From assembly GCA_947475855.1 (NCBI GenBank), contig CANJPN010000204.1, forward strand, positions 1-9,843: a DNA stretch of 9,843 nucleotides, written 5' to 3'. This DNA comes from Bradyrhizobiaceae bacterium (GTDB lineage: Bacteria > Pseudomonadota > Alphaproteobacteria > Rhizobiales > Hyphomicrobiaceae). Positions 1-6,984 of this stretch are shown piece by piece. The position numbers and the translations under genes were made by a program. Under the pieces are notes generated by a model, which was given only the letters and a program-made list of their open reading frames with translations, did no database searches and was not told the DNA's origin. Position 1 is the stretch's first letter. Each line of letters begins with the position of its first letter.

Positions 1-1
1 G

Positions 2-328
2 TACGCTGGGGGGGACCGCGGCAGCTTGCGGCGTTGCGCGGACGGTCGGGATGCTCCTGGGGAGTTCGAACATATCGTCGCGTGCGGAAACGGGTGGGAC
101 GGCTGTCCACCAGATCGCACCGCAGGCCATCATGGCAAGGGCGAAACCCACACAGCCCAGGGCGATGCCCTTACCCGGTCCTGTTTCCAGCAAGTCGTAC
201 GCGCTTGACCGACGCCCGGACGGCGGCACTTGCCAGTCGAGCGTGATCTCGTTTGCTCCGGGTTGGCAAATGTGGCCCTGGCGCGGGTCCACGTCCGCCA
301 AGCTTTCTGGTTCAGGCCCAGGCGCCAT
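2..328 (-). CDS. Partial membrane-anchored protein of unknown function (N-terminal 109 residues)
   Basis: An uninterrupted minus-strand frame opens at ATG 328 and runs off the left edge, giving the first 109 residues of a longer protein. I do not recognise the family. Residues 1-50 are polar, with two Trp/Cys-containing stretches. Residues about 54-77 form one clear hydrophobic segment (Gly-Ile-Ala-Leu start, ending Ile-Trp-Trp-Thr-Ala-Val), and the following 30 residues are rich in Pro, Ala and Val. This suggests a single-pass membrane protein with a proline-rich linker leading to a domain outside the window. Start choice: AAGGA lies 8 nt before ATG 328. An in-frame ATG at 355 has GAGG only 1 nt away, and an in-frame TGA sits just beyond it, so the gene must begin at one of these two. 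It is divergent from the thiolase across about 240 bp. Plus-strand frames here are overlapping, mutually exclusive and have no good start. That it is coding is likely but not certain. Confidence 0.6.
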   Translation of the reverse strand, partial: MAPGPEPESLADVDPRQGHICQPGANEITLDWQVPPSGRRSSAYDLLETGPGKGIALGCVGFALAMMACGAIWWTAVPPVSARDDMFELPRSIPTVRATPQAAAVPPSV

Positions 329-571
329 GGTTCCAGTCCTTTGCGATCGGCTCATGCCTCAGCCGCAGGCACAGATCGCATGACTGATTCGAGCTACGTT
401 GTTATGCTCGCCGAGATATCGAACTGTGCATGATCCGCCGAAAGTGCGGGATGCGCGTCGTGGCGGCGGCTCCCCGCTCCCGGCATGCATAGGGATGACG
501 ACTGGACCAGCTTCCGGCTGCGGTCTATCAATTCGCCTGCACAATCAGCAGGCAACGAAAGCGAGCGCGCC
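329..571. promoter_or_regulatory. Divergent intergenic region between the membrane protein and the thiolase
   Basis: About 240 bp separate two divergently transcribed genes, so promoters for both should lie here. I see no convincing -35/-10 pair. The only symmetry noted is CGAGC at 390-394 and GCTCG at 406-410, separated by 11 bp. That spacing resembles operators of LysR-type regulators, but five-base arms are weak evidence. No regulator gene is adjacent. No protein frame in this stretch looks real. Confidence 0.3.
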
Positions 572-1777
<1,206 letters not shown>

Positions 1778-1819
1778 GCGATTGTACGTTGTTTGTGCGC
1801 CGAAGCAGATACTTCGCCG

Positions 1820-1850
1820 GGCGGGTTGGGCCACTTGGCCGTAACCTGCC
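1820..1850. repeat. Nested palindrome 1 (REP-like), downstream of the thiolase
   Basis: An outer stem of GGCGGGTT (1820-1827) pairs with AACCTGCC (1843-1850), with one G-T wobble. An inner stem of GGCC (1829-1832) pairs with GGCC (1837-1840) around the loop ACTT. The same two-level design, with the same AACCTGCC right arm, recurs at 6878-6908, also between convergent genes. It may act as a bidirectional transcript end or 3'-end stabiliser, as REP elements do. There is no T-run beside it, so it is not a classic intrinsic terminator. Confidence 0.6.
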
Positions 1851-1864
1851 GGTGACCGAAAAGC

Positions 1865-1890
1865 GGCGGATTACGCTTCGCTAATCCGCC
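1865..1890. repeat. Perfect 9-bp inverted repeat in the convergent gap
   Basis: GGCGGATTA (1865-1873) and TAATCCGCC (1882-1890) form a perfect nine-base-pair stem around the 8-nt loop CGCTTCGC, followed by CTACG. Elements of this type (GGATTA...TAATCC with a GCTTCG centre) are, to my knowledge, common dispersed palindromes in Bradyrhizobium-like and other alphaproteobacterial genomes. It starts 15 bp after palindrome 1 and lies between the convergent thiolase and CBS genes, where it could end both transcripts. Copy number cannot be judged from one window. Confidence 0.65.
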
Positions 1891-1969
1891 CTACGGACAA
1901 GCGTTTGCCGCGGTCGCCCAGGCCACACCCGAATCTTCCCTCTCGGCCGGTCGGCAACGGCGGAAGTGA

Positions 1970-2422
1970 TCACCGATCCTGCAGCACCTCGGCGGGTCGC
2001 GCGGCTTGGCTGAGGAGCAGTGCTGTTTCCTGCTGCAGTTCGTCGACATGGGTTTTCAGCACGTCGCGAATGCTGATCATGCCGACGAGCCGATCGCCGT
2101 CCTTGACCGGGAGATGGCGGATATTGCGCGACAGCATCGTCGAGGCGACATAGCTCACGAGATCGCCAGGCGCGCACGTGATGACGGCCTTGGTCATGAG
2201 GGTGGATACCGGCATGGCGTGCATGTCGCCTTTGTGGGTCGAGATGCCGTAGGCGATATCGCGTTCGGAAATGACGCCTTCGACGGTGACGCCGTCGCTG
2301 CTGACGACGGCAGCGCCAATGCGATGCTCGCGAATGAGCATCGATAGCGTGGCGACCGTATCGGTCGGCTTGATCGTGATGGCGGCGGGTTTCTTGGATG
2401 CAAGGATCTCAGCTACTTTCAT
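1970..2422 (-). CDS. Two-CBS-domain protein
   Basis: A small soluble protein of 150 residues built almost wholly from a CBS-domain pair (Bateman module). CBS1 covers about residues 1-64 and ends with the typical G-V-I-S-E-R-D-I motif at 49-56. CBS2 covers about 74-125 and ends with G-M-I-S-I-R-D-V at 114-121. A charged helical tail of about 25 residues follows (KTHVDELQQETALLLSQ). Such stand-alone modules bind adenine nucleotides (AMP, ATP, SAM or NAD in various families) and act as energy or redox sensors on partner proteins. The partner is not evident here. AGGAG at 2429-2433 lies 6 nt before ATG 2422, so the start is well supported. It lies downstream of the dehydrogenase on the same strand, but the 218-bp gap suggests its own promoter. 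It converges with the thiolase. Confidence 0.9.
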   Translation of the reverse strand: MKVAEILASKKPAAITIKPTDTVATLSMLIREHRIGAAVVSSDGVTVEGVISERDIAYGISTHKGDMHAMPVSTLMTKAVITCAPGDLVSYVASTMLSRNIRHLPVKDGDRLVGMISIRDVLKTHVDELQQETALLLSQAARPAEVLQDR

Positions 2423-2640
2423 GCGGCACTCCTACGACAGGTGGGGTTACGTCGTGGCCGGATGTTTTTCTGGTCCCAATCAAGATGCGCTGATCGGTGC
2501 CAGCAGCGTCGGATGGCAATCGCTACTGTCTCACCGGGTGAAGGTTGTCACGAATTGCCCCTGCTTTACCAGCGCGCAAAATTCCGGATTGCTAAAATTC
2601 TAGAGCGGGGGCCTACGACCCAGTCTGCAAGCGGGGCTAC
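2423..2640. other. Intergenic region upstream of the CBS gene
   Basis: This is the presumed promoter region of the CBS gene and the 3' end of the dehydrogenase transcript. It contains the CBS ribosome-binding site and a direct repeat of AAAATTC at 2578-2584 and 2594-2600. The repeats are 16 bp apart and read GAATTTT on the transcribed strand. The A/T-rich patch stands out in GC-rich surroundings. I see no clear terminator for the dehydrogenase and no credible small gene. Confidence 0.35.
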
Positions 2641-3501
2641 TTAACCCTTCGCCTCGTAGGCCATGGCGGGCTTGCCGGTCCAGTCGGGCGGGTTCTTCGC
2701 TTTGACGCGGCGGGCCTCTTTCACGGTCTCCTTGATCGAGCCCGACAGCGGCATCGACAGGCCGTACTGGTCGGCCATATCCATCACGATCTGCATGTCC
2801 TTCAGTGCCCAGGTGAAGGTGATGCCGTCCCAGTCTTCGAGCGCCGCCGACGCGCCCGAACTCATCTGCAGCGCTTTCCTGAGCTTCGTCAGGTCGATGC
2901 CGGTCTTTTCGGCGAGACGCCCCGCCTCAATGAGACCGCACGCGGTCACCCAAAGCATCATGTTGTTCATGGTCTTGCCGACCTGCCCGTGCCCGACATC
3001 GCCGAGGTGTTCGATGTCGGAGCAGAAACAGCGGTAGATCGGCTGGGCGCGATCGACGACGGCCTGCTTGCCACCGACGAGCGCGAGTAGTGTGCCGTTG
3101 TCGGCTGCCCATCGTCCCCGTGCGATCGGCGCGTCGTATACGTCGATGCCCTTCGCGCGGCACGCCTCGTCCATTTTCTGCGCGGTCTTCGGCGCGACGG
3201 TCGAGGAGATCGCGACGATGCCGCCGGGCTTCATCGTTTCCAGCAATCCGCCCTTGCCGGTAATCACCTGCTCGCACTCCGGGTCGAAGCCGACCCCGAT
3301 GATTACGAACGAGCAGAGCTTGCCGAGTTCGGCGGGCGTGGCGACGGCGCCCGCGCCCGCTGACTTCGCTGCTTCGATCTGTTTTTCTGCGATATCGCAG
3401 ACCGTGACCTTGTAGCCCTTCTTGACCATGTGCTTGAGCATCGCGTGGCCCATGCGGCCTGCGCCGACGATGCCGATGTGATCTTTGGTGGTGGCGGTCA
3501 T
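2641..3501 (-). CDS. NAD(P)-dependent oxidoreductase, 3-hydroxyisobutyrate dehydrogenase family
   Basis: A cytosolic beta-hydroxyacid dehydrogenase of 286 residues, near the family's usual 290-300. The Rossmann domain begins with GIVGAGRMG (Gly13-x-Gly15-x-x-Gly18). Asp36 at the end of strand 2 suggests NAD rather than NADP. The SST motif is at 99-101. The catalytic Lys176 sits in GHGQVGKTMNN with Asn179/Asn180. The all-alpha C-terminal half has the family motif W-A-L-K-D-M at 231-236. The substrate loop is unusual: family members have DAPVSGG-x-x-GA-x-x-GTL, whereas this one reads DAPIARGRWAADNGTL (123-138), so the Ser and first Gly are replaced by Ala and Arg. Its substrate is therefore probably not 3-hydroxyisobutyrate, and related enzymes reduce tartronate semialdehyde or other small acids. 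GGAG lies 7 nt before ATG 3501. It is 75 bp behind a Bug-type receptor and is probably the last gene of that operon. Confidence 0.88.
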   Translation of the reverse strand: MTATTKDHIGIVGAGRMGHAMLKHMVKKGYKVTVCDIAEKQIEAAKSAGAGAVATPAELGKLCSFVIIGVGFDPECEQVITGKGGLLETMKPGGIVAISSTVAPKTAQKMDEACRAKGIDVYDAPIARGRWAADNGTLLALVGGKQAVVDRAQPIYRCFCSDIEHLGDVGHGQVGKTMNNMMLWVTACGLIEAGRLAEKTGIDLTKLRKALQMSSGASAALEDWDGITFTWALKDMQIVMDMADQYGLSMPLSGSIKETVKEARRVKAKNPPDWTGKPAMAYEAKG

Positions 3502-3576
3502 ACGTGTTCTCCCCAGGTGTGTGTGCGGGTGATTGTGCTGGGGGGCAGTATGCAGAAATTCAACGCCGGGCCAACT

Positions 3577-4557
3577 TCACTTCGGCGCGACGCCACTCGC
3601 CTTGATGATCGTGGCCCACTTGGCGATCTCGTCGGGAATGAACGTCTTGAGGTACGCCGGCGTCCGCTGCTCGGGTGGCATGATTGCAGCGCCGATTTCT
3701 TTCATCCGCGATTGGATTGCGGGTGTGTTCAGGGCCTCGTTTGCTGTCGTGTACAGGCGGGCAACAACCGGTTCCGGCGTGCCAGTTGGCGCAAAGAGGC
3801 CAATCCAATAGTAACCTTGAATGCCGGGCATGCCCTGTTCACCAGCCGTCGCCATCTGCGGCATCAACTCGCTTCGCTCGTTCGTGAGGATGGCGAGGGC
3901 TTTTATGGATCCTGCCTCGATGTTCGGCAGCGCGCCTGCCACGACCGGACAATAGAGGTCGAGATTGCCGGAGATCATGTCCTGGATGCCGGCCGCGGCG
4001 CTGCGGTAGGGGACGTGGGCGAGGGTGACCCCGGCAGCCGTCATGATCTGGGCGCAGGCCAAGTGCGTGGCGCCGCCGATCCCCGATGATCCGAACTGCA
4101 TCTTGCCTTGGTTGATCTTCATGTAGGCGACGAGGTCGCGCAGGTTCGCGACCGGTAGATCCTTGCGTGCGACCAACACGATGGGCTGCACGACCGCCAG
4201 AACGATCGGTGCGAAATCAGTGACTGGATGGTACGTTGGTTTTTCGTTGAGTGTCTGGTTCTGAGCGAACGTGTCTGTTCCACCGACGACGATAGTGTAG
4301 CCATCGGGAGCCGCCCGCGCCGCCCGCGTTGTCCCGACCGCGCCGCCGGCGCCGCCGATGTTTTCGACCACAATCTGCTGGCCGAGCAGCTCCGACATGC
4401 GCGTTGTGATGAGGCGGCCGACGATGTCCACGCTGTTGCCGGGGCCGAAGGGGACGATGGCGGTGATGTAGCGCGAGGGAAACTCCTGCGCGGCTGCGGA
4501 TTGAACAGAGCCAACGAGCAGCAGGGTCATGACGATCAGGCGGCGGTGCAGGCTCAT
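3577..4557 (-). CDS. Bug/TctC-family periplasmic solute-binding receptor
   Basis: A receptor of the tripartite tricarboxylate transporter (TTT) family, which captures small carboxylates or related compounds in the periplasm. From ATG 4557 it has 326 residues, the family norm. The signal peptide is MSLHRR plus a hydrophobic core (about 7-17), with likely cleavage after AAA at 21-23. Family landmarks include ITAIVPFGPGNSVDIVGR (31-48, with the ligand-region Asp44), VENIGGAGGAVGTTRAARAA followed by PDGYT (64-88), FGSSGIGGATHLA (155-167), HVPYRSAAAGIQDMISGNLDL (181-201) and GLFAPTGTPEPVV (253-265). Start: in-frame ATGs at 4593 and 4692 would place up to 45 polar, Arg-rich residues before the signal peptide. 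The Shine-Dalgarno at 4557 is weak, and ATG 4593 has GGAAAG nearby and cannot be excluded. It is 91 bp behind a second receptor and 75 bp ahead of the dehydrogenase. No TctA/TctB membrane genes are present, which is common for these expanded receptors. The ligand is unknown. Confidence 0.9.
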   Translation of the reverse strand: MSLHRRLIVMTLLLVGSVQSAAAQEFPSRYITAIVPFGPGNSVDIVGRLITTRMSELLGQQIVVENIGGAGGAVGTTRAARAAPDGYTIVVGGTDTFAQNQTLNEKPTYHPVTDFAPIVLAVVQPIVLVARKDLPVANLRDLVAYMKINQGKMQFGSSGIGGATHLACAQIMTAAGVTLAHVPYRSAAAGIQDMISGNLDLYCPVVAGALPNIEAGSIKALAILTNERSELMPQMATAGEQGMPGIQGYYWIGLFAPTGTPEPVVARLYTTANEALNTPAIQSRMKEIGAAIMPPEQRTPAYLKTFIPDEIAKWATIIKASGVAPK

Positions 4558-4648
4558 TGATGGACCCCGGACAGGAAGCGGATGCTCGATCATGGGCTTT
4601 CCAGATCGACATTGGCGGCTAGCCCTAGCCGAAGCAAGGTTTCTCCAT

Positions 4649-5677
4649 TCACTCCGATGCGAGCAGCGCCTTGCTGCGCTCGGCAACAGCATTGGTGACT
4701 GTGAGTGCCTTCTGCATGGCGGCCTGCGTCTGCTCTCCGGTCATGGGCTCGATTTCGAACTGGGCGCGTTCGGCGTCGGCTTTGAGCTCGGGGGAGTTGG
4801 CTGCTTTCCAGAAGGCTTCGCGTAGCACGGCGATGCGCTCTGCCGGCACGTCGGGCGCGACCGCGAAGGGCCGGGAGATGTCGATGGTGCCGAACAGGAA
4901 GTCGATGATCTGGCGCTCTTCGTCGTTGCGCGCGAGGTCGCGCATCAGCGGGGCCTTTCCGAATATGGGATGCGGTTTCGACCCGACCTGCATGATCGGC
5001 ACGATCTTACCCGACTCGATATCCGCCTTGCGCGAGGTCAATGCCAGTGAGGCCCAGACCGAGCAACGCGCGTCTATTTCGCCTCTGTCGACGGCCAGCA
5101 AGGCTTCGCCCGTGCCCTTGTAGCCCGCGATGACCTTGGTGTTGAACCCGAACAGCTTAGACATGAAGCGGGGATGGTGAGAGGCGGAGTCGTCATTCCC
5201 GTCCGAGCCGAAGATGATCTGACGTGTCTTCGCGTCCGCGATAGAATTGAAGCCCGATTTTCCCGAGGCGACGCAGCTCGAGGTGTCCTGCGTGAGATTG
5301 CCGAGCCACTGCAGTTTCAGGGTGCTCCAACGCACGTTCGGCTGTTCGAGTTGCGGGGCGGTGAAGGCGGAGGTCGAGATCAGCATGACCTGCGTCCCGT
5401 CCTTCGGTGCGGTGTTATAGAGGTGGTTGATGGCAGAGAACCCGCCGGCGCCTGGCATGTTCTGGACGACGACGCTGGGTTCGCCGGGGATGTGCTTGCC
5501 GTAGTGCCGCGCCATGAAACGCGCCCACAGGTCGGCTCCGCCCCCGGCTGAAAAGCCGACGAGAATGCTGATGGTGCGGCCCTTGTAGAAGCTGGCGGGG
5601 TCCTGCGCTTGCGCTGTGGCGCTAGCGACGGCGGATCCGAAAACGATTATCGCGGCGGCGGTGCTGGTCAGCTTCAC
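4649..5677 (-). CDS. Divergent Bug/TctC-like solute-binding protein with GTG start
   Basis: A secreted receptor-like protein of 342 residues in a divergent branch of the TTT receptor family. Landmarks are F-Y-K-G-R-T-I (30-36), VGFSAGGGADLWARFMARHY (40-59), GKHIPGEP (60-67) and VVVQNMPGAGGFSAINHLY (69-87), followed by APKDGT (90-95). This pattern is frequent in Bradyrhizobium-type proteins annotated as tripartite transporter receptors. Start: GTG 5677 has AGGAG 9 nt upstream (5687-5691) and begins a signal peptide with core TAAAIIVFGSAVASA and likely cleavage after the AQA at 22-24. The in-frame ATG at 5794 would put 39 polar residues in front of the signal and is rejected. It is the first gene of the presumed receptor-receptor-dehydrogenase operon and is divergent from a D-2-hydroxyacid dehydrogenase. 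The two receptors share only family motifs, so they are distant paralogues and not a recent duplication. The ligand is unknown. Confidence 0.88.
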   Translation of the reverse strand: MKLTSTAAAIIVFGSAVASATAQAQDPASFYKGRTISILVGFSAGGGADLWARFMARHYGKHIPGEPSVVVQNMPGAGGFSAINHLYNTAPKDGTQVMLISTSAFTAPQLEQPNVRWSTLKLQWLGNLTQDTSSCVASGKSGFNSIADAKTRQIIFGSDGNDDSASHHPRFMSKLFGFNTKVIAGYKGTGEALLAVDRGEIDARCSVWASLALTSRKADIESGKIVPIMQVGSKPHPIFGKAPLMRDLARNDEERQIIDFLFGTIDISRPFAVAPDVPAERIAVLREAFWKAANSPELKADAERAQFEIEPMTGEQTQAAMQKALTVTNAVAERSKALLASE

Positions 5678-5844
5678 GGGTTTGTACTCCTGGCCGGAAA
5701 GCTCGGGGAGAATGTATTTGAGCTGTCGGGAATCTGGTGCGTTTTTCGTCTCGCGCAAGACGAAGTTTCGAGCAACGATTGCGTGAAGTTTCATCGTTTG
5801 GTTAGATCGCCGCCCGCAGCAACCCCAACTCTTCCGAGGAAACG
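5678..5844. promoter_or_regulatory. Divergent promoter region with two candidate operator dyads
   Basis: This 167-bp region separates the receptor operon (minus) from the D-2-hydroxyacid dehydrogenase (plus), so it should control both. A perfect dyad TTCGTCT (5745-5751), 6 bp, AGACGAA (5758-5764) is followed by a second one, AACGAT (5774-5779), 13 bp, ATCGTT (5793-5798). Both lie in a locally A/T-richer stretch. These are plausible sites for a shared transcription factor, but no regulator gene is adjacent and no -35/-10 pair is clear. Ribosome-binding sites lie at both ends. Confidence 0.45.
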
Positions 5845-6804
5845 ATGCCCGTCAAGAAACTTGCCGTTTTTCCGGTGTCGATCGTCGGCAATCCGATCCT
5901 GCTGAAGCGGGTGCTGGCGAAGTATCCGGACGCCAAGCTGTGGAAGGGCGCCAAGCCTCCCGCCGAAGACGAGTTGATCGAGTTTCTGAGGGGCTACGAC
6001 GCTGCGATCATCGGCGTGCACGAGCCGATCACGGATCGCGTTCTGACCGCACTTCCGAAGCTGAAGATCATTGGCAAGATGGCGGCGGGCTGCGAGTCGA
6101 TCGACTTCGATGCGATGAAGAAGCACGGCGTGCGCTTCGGCTACACGTTCGGCGTCAATAAGTTGTCGGTCGCCGAGTTGACGATATCATTCATGATCTC
6201 GGGCCTACGTATGGTGCACGAGCAAAACCTCTCGATGCGAAACGGCGAGCGGCCGGGGATGCGGTCTGGCGGTCTGCTGACCGGGCGGGTTGTCGGGCTG
6301 CACGGCTGCGGCAATGTCGGCAAGGAAGTGGTCAGGTTGCTCAAGCCCTATAATTGTAAGCTGCTTGCCTGCGACGTGAAGGATTTCCCGGAGTTCTATC
6401 GCGAGAATGACGTGACACCTGTCGGGATGGACGAGCTGCTGGAACGCTCGGAGGTGCTCTCGCTGCATCTGCCAAAGACGAAGGTGACGCGCGGGCTCTA
6501 CTCGCGTGATGTTATCTCGCGGATTCGGCCTGGGGCCGTGATGGTCAATACGTGCCGCGGTGAGATCGTCGACGAAGACGCGCTTCTGGCGAGCCTCGAA
6601 GGTGGAAAACTGCGCGCGGCCTGCTTCGACGTGTTCGCGATCGAGCCCGCGATCTGCGACCGTCTCCTCAATCATCCGCGGATGCTGGCGACGCCGCACA
6701 TCGGCGCCGGGGCCGACGAGATCCGCATCATGATGGCCGACGCGGCGTTGCGCGGATTAGAAGTGAACGAACTCGTCGAGCCGTCGAAATATTACGATAA
6801 TTGA
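5845..6804 (+). CDS. D-isomer-specific 2-hydroxyacid dehydrogenase family protein
   Basis: A cytosolic NAD-dependent dehydrogenase of 319 residues, in the usual 310-335 range of the family (phosphoglycerate dehydrogenase, glyoxylate/hydroxypyruvate reductase and relatives). The catalytic domain has the helix-forming VAELTISFMISGLRMV (109-124). The NAD-binding core has GLHGCGNVGKEV (151-162; Gly154-x-Gly156-x-x-Gly159), and Asp177 after strand 2 points to NAD. The catalytic triad is present: Arg238 in NTCRGEIVDEDAL, Glu267 in FDVFAIEPAICD, and His285 in TPHIGAGADE. Two deviations are a Cys in the dinucleotide loop and GAGADE where most members have GG-x-T-x-E. There is no ACT or other regulatory domain, so it is unlikely to be the biosynthetic SerA. 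GAGGA lies 4 nt before ATG 5845. It is divergent from the receptor/dehydrogenase operon and probably co-regulated. The substrate is unknown, and a small 2-hydroxy or 2-oxo acid is likely. Confidence 0.88.
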   Translation: MPVKKLAVFPVSIVGNPILLKRVLAKYPDAKLWKGAKPPAEDELIEFLRGYDAAIIGVHEPITDRVLTALPKLKIIGKMAAGCESIDFDAMKKHGVRFGYTFGVNKLSVAELTISFMISGLRMVHEQNLSMRNGERPGMRSGGLLTGRVVGLHGCGNVGKEVVRLLKPYNCKLLACDVKDFPEFYRENDVTPVGMDELLERSEVLSLHLPKTKVTRGLYSRDVISRIRPGAVMVNTCRGEIVDEDALLASLEGGKLRAACFDVFAIEPAICDRLLNHPRMLATPHIGAGADEIRIMMADAALRGLEVNELVEPSKYYDN

Positions 6805-6877
6805 GAGTGTGCGCGGGGGGCTGCGCTATCGCTTGCCCGCTCTACGGCAACGTGGCGAAACCGGCCTGTGAATGTAG

Positions 6878-6908
6878 GGCAGGTAAGCGCTTCGGCGCGC
6901 AACCTGCC
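6878..6908. repeat. Nested palindrome 2 (REP-like), downstream of the 2-hydroxyacid dehydrogenase
   Basis: An outer stem of GGCAGGT (6878-6884) pairs with ACCTGCC (6902-6908). An inner stem of GCGC (6887-6890) pairs with GCGC (6895-6898) around a TTCG loop. It shares the right arm AACCTGCCGG and the two-level architecture with the 1820-1850 element. It lies 73 bp after the dehydrogenase stop and could end that transcript, though no T-run follows it on the plus strand. Confidence 0.6.
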
Positions 6909-6927
6909 GGCCACCCAAATACCGCAC

Positions 6928-6957
6928 AAAAAAGGCCGGCCACGCGAGTGACCGGCC
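6928..6957 (-). terminator. Rho-independent terminator of fba
   Basis: Read on the minus strand, a 10-bp stem (6957-6948 with 6943-6934, one G-U wobble) closes a 4-nt loop (TCGC) and is followed directly by six T residues (6933-6928). It begins 28 nt after the aldolase stop codon. This is a textbook intrinsic terminator for that gene. Confidence 0.9.
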
Positions 6958-6984
6958 CGTGATCGTTCCGAGCGAAGGTGACAC

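Noticed and set aside
51..383. Plus-strand frame of 110 codons at the left end, and overlapping ones at 26-433
   Set aside because: Several overlapping frames lack a convincing ribosome-binding site or domain. The minus-strand frame here has both a better start and a transmembrane segment.
485..571. 29-residue N-terminal extension of the thiolase from ATG 485
   Set aside because: The extension has no thiolase similarity, and ATG 572 gives the standard N-terminus.
2604..2640. GCGGGG(G)CCTAC / GCGGGGCTAC near-repeat after the dehydrogenase as a terminator
   Set aside because: It is a direct near-repeat and not an inverted one, so it cannot form a terminator hairpin.
3430..4089. A 219-codon plus-strand frame across the dehydrogenase/receptor junction
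   Set aside because: It is antisense to two well-supported genes and their spacer, with no domain or ribosome-binding site.
4558..4692. Longer start for the second receptor (ATG 4692), overlapping the upstream receptor gene
   Set aside because: It would bury the signal peptide behind 45 polar, Arg/Ser-rich residues. ATG 4557, or less likely 4593, fits the family.
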